Shown piece by piece: positions 62,561 to 64,000 of a DNA stretch of 64,000 nt. The notes below the pieces were generated by a model, which was given only the letters and a program-made list of their open reading frames with translations, had not been told where the DNA came from and ran no database searches. Each line of letters begins with the position of its first letter. Within the stretch, counting starts at the first letter, position 1. The position numbers and the translations under genes are program-made. Origin of the DNA: an uncultured Isoptericola sp. (GTDB lineage Bacteria > Actinomycetota > Actinomycetes > Actinomycetales > Cellulomonadaceae). The stretch is from contig CANMFP010000002.1 of the NCBI GenBank assembly GCA_947497265.1, forward strand, positions 496,001-560,000, given 5' to 3'.

Positions 62561-63082
62561 TCACAGCATCCCGTCACGCCGGGCGTAGTGGTTGACCTTC
62601 TCGGAGATCGACACCACGGCCAGGTAGAACTCGAGCGTGATGCGGGCGATCGCGAGATAGACCAGCGCGATGATCCAGCCGAAGAGCAGGAACCCGATGC
62701 CCGCCCACACGCTGTTGCTGAACGCCGCCACGAGCGCGACCAGCCAGCCGAGCGCGATGAGCACCGTCACGATGACGTAGACGATCTTGACGACCTTGGG
62801 CGTCACGTAGCTCATGAACGAGTAGTCGAACAGCGCCCCGAAGAATCCCTTGGTGTCGTTGCGGGCCACGTCCGCCGCCGACGACGCCGCACCGGCGTAG
62901 AACGGGGGGTCGCCCGCGGGCGGCTCGCCGACCGGCCGCTCGCCGATCGGCTGCTGGTACGGCTGGGCCGGCTGCTGGTGAGGCTCCTGGTGGTACGGCT
63001 GGTGGGGCGGCTGACCCGGCGGCGGCTGCTGGCCGTACGGGTCCTCCGGCTCTCCGGGGGGCCTCGGCGTGTTCTCGCTCAT
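62561..63082 (-). CDS. DUF4282 family membrane protein
   Basis: A 173-residue protein with a disordered Pro/Gln-rich N-terminal half (about residues 1-70) and two membrane segments separated by a short loop (IVYVIVTVLIALGWLVALVA and GFLLFGWIIALVYLAIARI), then a cytoplasmic tail. Conserved FDYSFMSYVTPKVVKI marks the DUF4282 family, whose function is unknown. GAGGAGGAA precedes the ATG at 63082. Its stop abuts the stop of the convergent DUF3097 gene. Confidence 0.88.
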   Translation of the reverse strand: MSENTPRPPGEPEDPYGQQPPPGQPPHQPYHQEPHQQPAQPYQQPIGERPVGEPPAGDPPFYAGAASSAADVARNDTKGFFGALFDYSFMSYVTPKVVKIVYVIVTVLIALGWLVALVAAFSNSVWAGIGFLLFGWIIALVYLAIARITLEFYLAVVSISEKVNHYARRDGML

Positions 63083-63200
63083 CGTTCCTCCTCATAGGTG
63101 GGCCAGCACCACTCTCGGCCCGCCGGACAGGGCACGCCACCGGTGCGTCCGGTTCGTCCGACATCTGGGAAGCCGCACCGCCCTCTGCCAGGATGGATGC

Positions 63201-63596
63201 ATGACCCACAACCCGCCGCCTCCCGACCAGCACTACGGGCCTCGGCCGCTCTCGCAGCCCGACGAGCGGACCTGGGCGATCCTCGCCCACATCGGCCCCC
63301 TGCTGGTGGCGGCGATGACCGGCGGGACGCTCGGACTCCTGGCCCCGTTGATCATCTGGCTCGTGCTCCGCGACCGCAGCGCCTTCGTCGCCGACCAGGC
63401 CAAGGAGGCGCTGAACTTCCAGATCACGCTGCTCATCGCGGTCATCGTCGGCTGGGTCACCACCATGATCCTCGTCGGCTGGCTCGTCCTCGTCGCGGCC
63501 TGGATCACCGGCCTGGTGCTCGCGATCATCGCGGCGATCACCGTGAACCGCTACGAGCTCTACCGCTACCCGATCATCCTTCGCCTGGTGAAGTGA
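63201..63596 (+). CDS. DUF4870 family membrane protein (first copy)
   Basis: A 131-residue protein with a Pro-rich N-terminus, the conserved DERTWAILAHIGPLLVAAMT, then GLLAPLIIWLVLRDRSAFVADQAKEALNFQ and two more hydrophobic segments. This is the DUF4870 layout of three to four membrane helices. The ATG at 63201 has AGGATGG upstream. A related gene follows 117 bases downstream. Confidence 0.87.
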   Translation: MTHNPPPPDQHYGPRPLSQPDERTWAILAHIGPLLVAAMTGGTLGLLAPLIIWLVLRDRSAFVADQAKEALNFQITLLIAVIVGWVTTMILVGWLVLVAAWITGLVLAIIAAITVNRYELYRYPIILRLVK

Positions 63597-63713
63597 CCGG
63601 GTGAAATCTTGTCGCGGCCGTGGAGGCCCGCACCACCAGCCCTGCGCGACCGATAGGTTCGCCCGGGTGCGCCCGGCGCCAGAGAGCGCCATCCGACGAT
63701 GGAGAGGAATCAG

Positions 63714-64000
63714 ATGACCGAGCAGTCACCCGACCCGAACGCAGGTCAGGACCCCCAGCAGCCGCCCCAGCAGCCCTACGGCCAGCAGCCGCCCCAGCAG
63801 CCCTACGGCCAGCAGCCGGGCGGCCCCGTCTCGCCGTCGGACGAGCGCACCTGGTCGATCGTCGCGCACGCCGGCGGCATCCTCGTCGGCTTCGTCGCAC
63901 CGCTCGTCGTCTGGCTGATCTTCAAGGACCGCAGCCAGCGCCTGAACGACCAGGGCAAGGAGGCGCTGAACTTCCAGCTCACGCTCCTGCTCGCCTACGT
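63714..64000 (+). CDS. DUF4870 family membrane protein (second copy; 3' end outside window)
   Basis: Starts at the ATG at 63714 after GAGAGGA. The first 95 residues are visible: a Gln/Pro-rich N-terminus with a tandem QQPPQQPYG repeat, then DERTWSIVAHAGGILVGFVA, PLVVWLIFKDRSQRLNDQGK and EALNFQLTLLLAY. The core is clearly a paralogue of the preceding gene. The gene continues past position 64000. Confidence 0.85.
   Translation, partial: MTEQSPDPNAGQDPQQPPQQPYGQQPPQQPYGQQPGGPVSPSDERTWSIVAHAGGILVGFVAPLVVWLIFKDRSQRLNDQGKEALNFQLTLLLAY
63756..63809 (+). repeat. 27-bp tandem repeat (two full copies plus a partial) in the DUF4870 coding region
   Basis: Two identical 27-base units (63756-63782 and 63783-63809) are followed by the first nine bases of a third. 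They encode QQPPQQPYG twice. The exact DNA identity suggests recent duplication and possible length variation. Confidence 0.9.

Overview
The window is chromosomal DNA of a high-GC Gram-positive actinobacterium, most likely a member of the Micrococcales close to Cellulomonadaceae or Promicromonosporaceae. The evidence is the very high GC content, frequent GTG starts, many GTGA/ATGA gene overlaps, actinobacterial families (DUF3052, DUF3145, DUF3097, homodimeric AceE, a PucR-type FasR beside fabD-fabH-acpP-fabF), DtxR-type iron boxes, and a leuA leader peptide ending in an Arg-Cys-Arg-Gly-Glu-Ala-Tyr motif. No rRNA operon, prophage, insertion sequence or CRISPR array is visible. Genus is an inference; no 16S or marker search was possible.

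Layout. 1-1741: end of a response regulator and its sensor kinase. 1770-5938: tRNA-Val, AhpE-type peroxiredoxin, DUF3052, and aceE, closed by a 22-bp hairpin. 5980-12315: a repeat-like hypothetical, then fatty acid synthesis (fasR, fabD, fabH, acpP, fabF) and DUF3145. 12476-17251: peptide deformylase, tRNA-Met, a disrupted small ORF beside an unusual metzincin-like metalloprotease with a Trp/Cys-rich membrane-active-looking N-terminus, CsbD, tRNA-Asn and an MFS exporter. 17266-25223: Dps, dnaG, an accessory AraC/VOC/GrpB block between dnaG and dgt, a phosphoesterase, a DinB-like protein and a GerW/YtfJ-like protein. 25278-32250: an alpha-glucoside regulon (malGFE, LacI regulator, GH13 glucosidase) with palindromic TTGCAA-type operators at both promoters. 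32297-36031: dusB, a 49-aa membrane protein, glyS and a VapBC-like pair.

36072-44096: metal homeostasis. A zinc ABC importer (znuA, znuC, znuB) with zur is expressed from a promoter whose -10 lies inside a perfect Zur-like palindrome, probably giving a leaderless mRNA. A small membrane protein and an iron-siderophore ABC importer (two FecCD permeases, ATPase, binding lipoprotein) follow, with three DtxR/IdeR-like iron boxes. A perfect 32-bp inverted repeat closes the block.

44103-58289 is one long leftward housekeeping stretch: uppS, recO, leuA with a peptide attenuator, a DUF7937-like membrane protein, a membrane-anchored alpha/beta hydrolase, and the era-hlyC-ybeY-phoH-HIT-rsmE-dnaJ-hrcA heat-shock/ribosome cluster headed by a CIRCE operator. 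58475-64000: a 59-aa basic protein, a large LuxR-type (LAL) ATPase regulator, DUF3097, DUF4282 and two adjacent DUF4870-like membrane proteins, the last cut by the window end.
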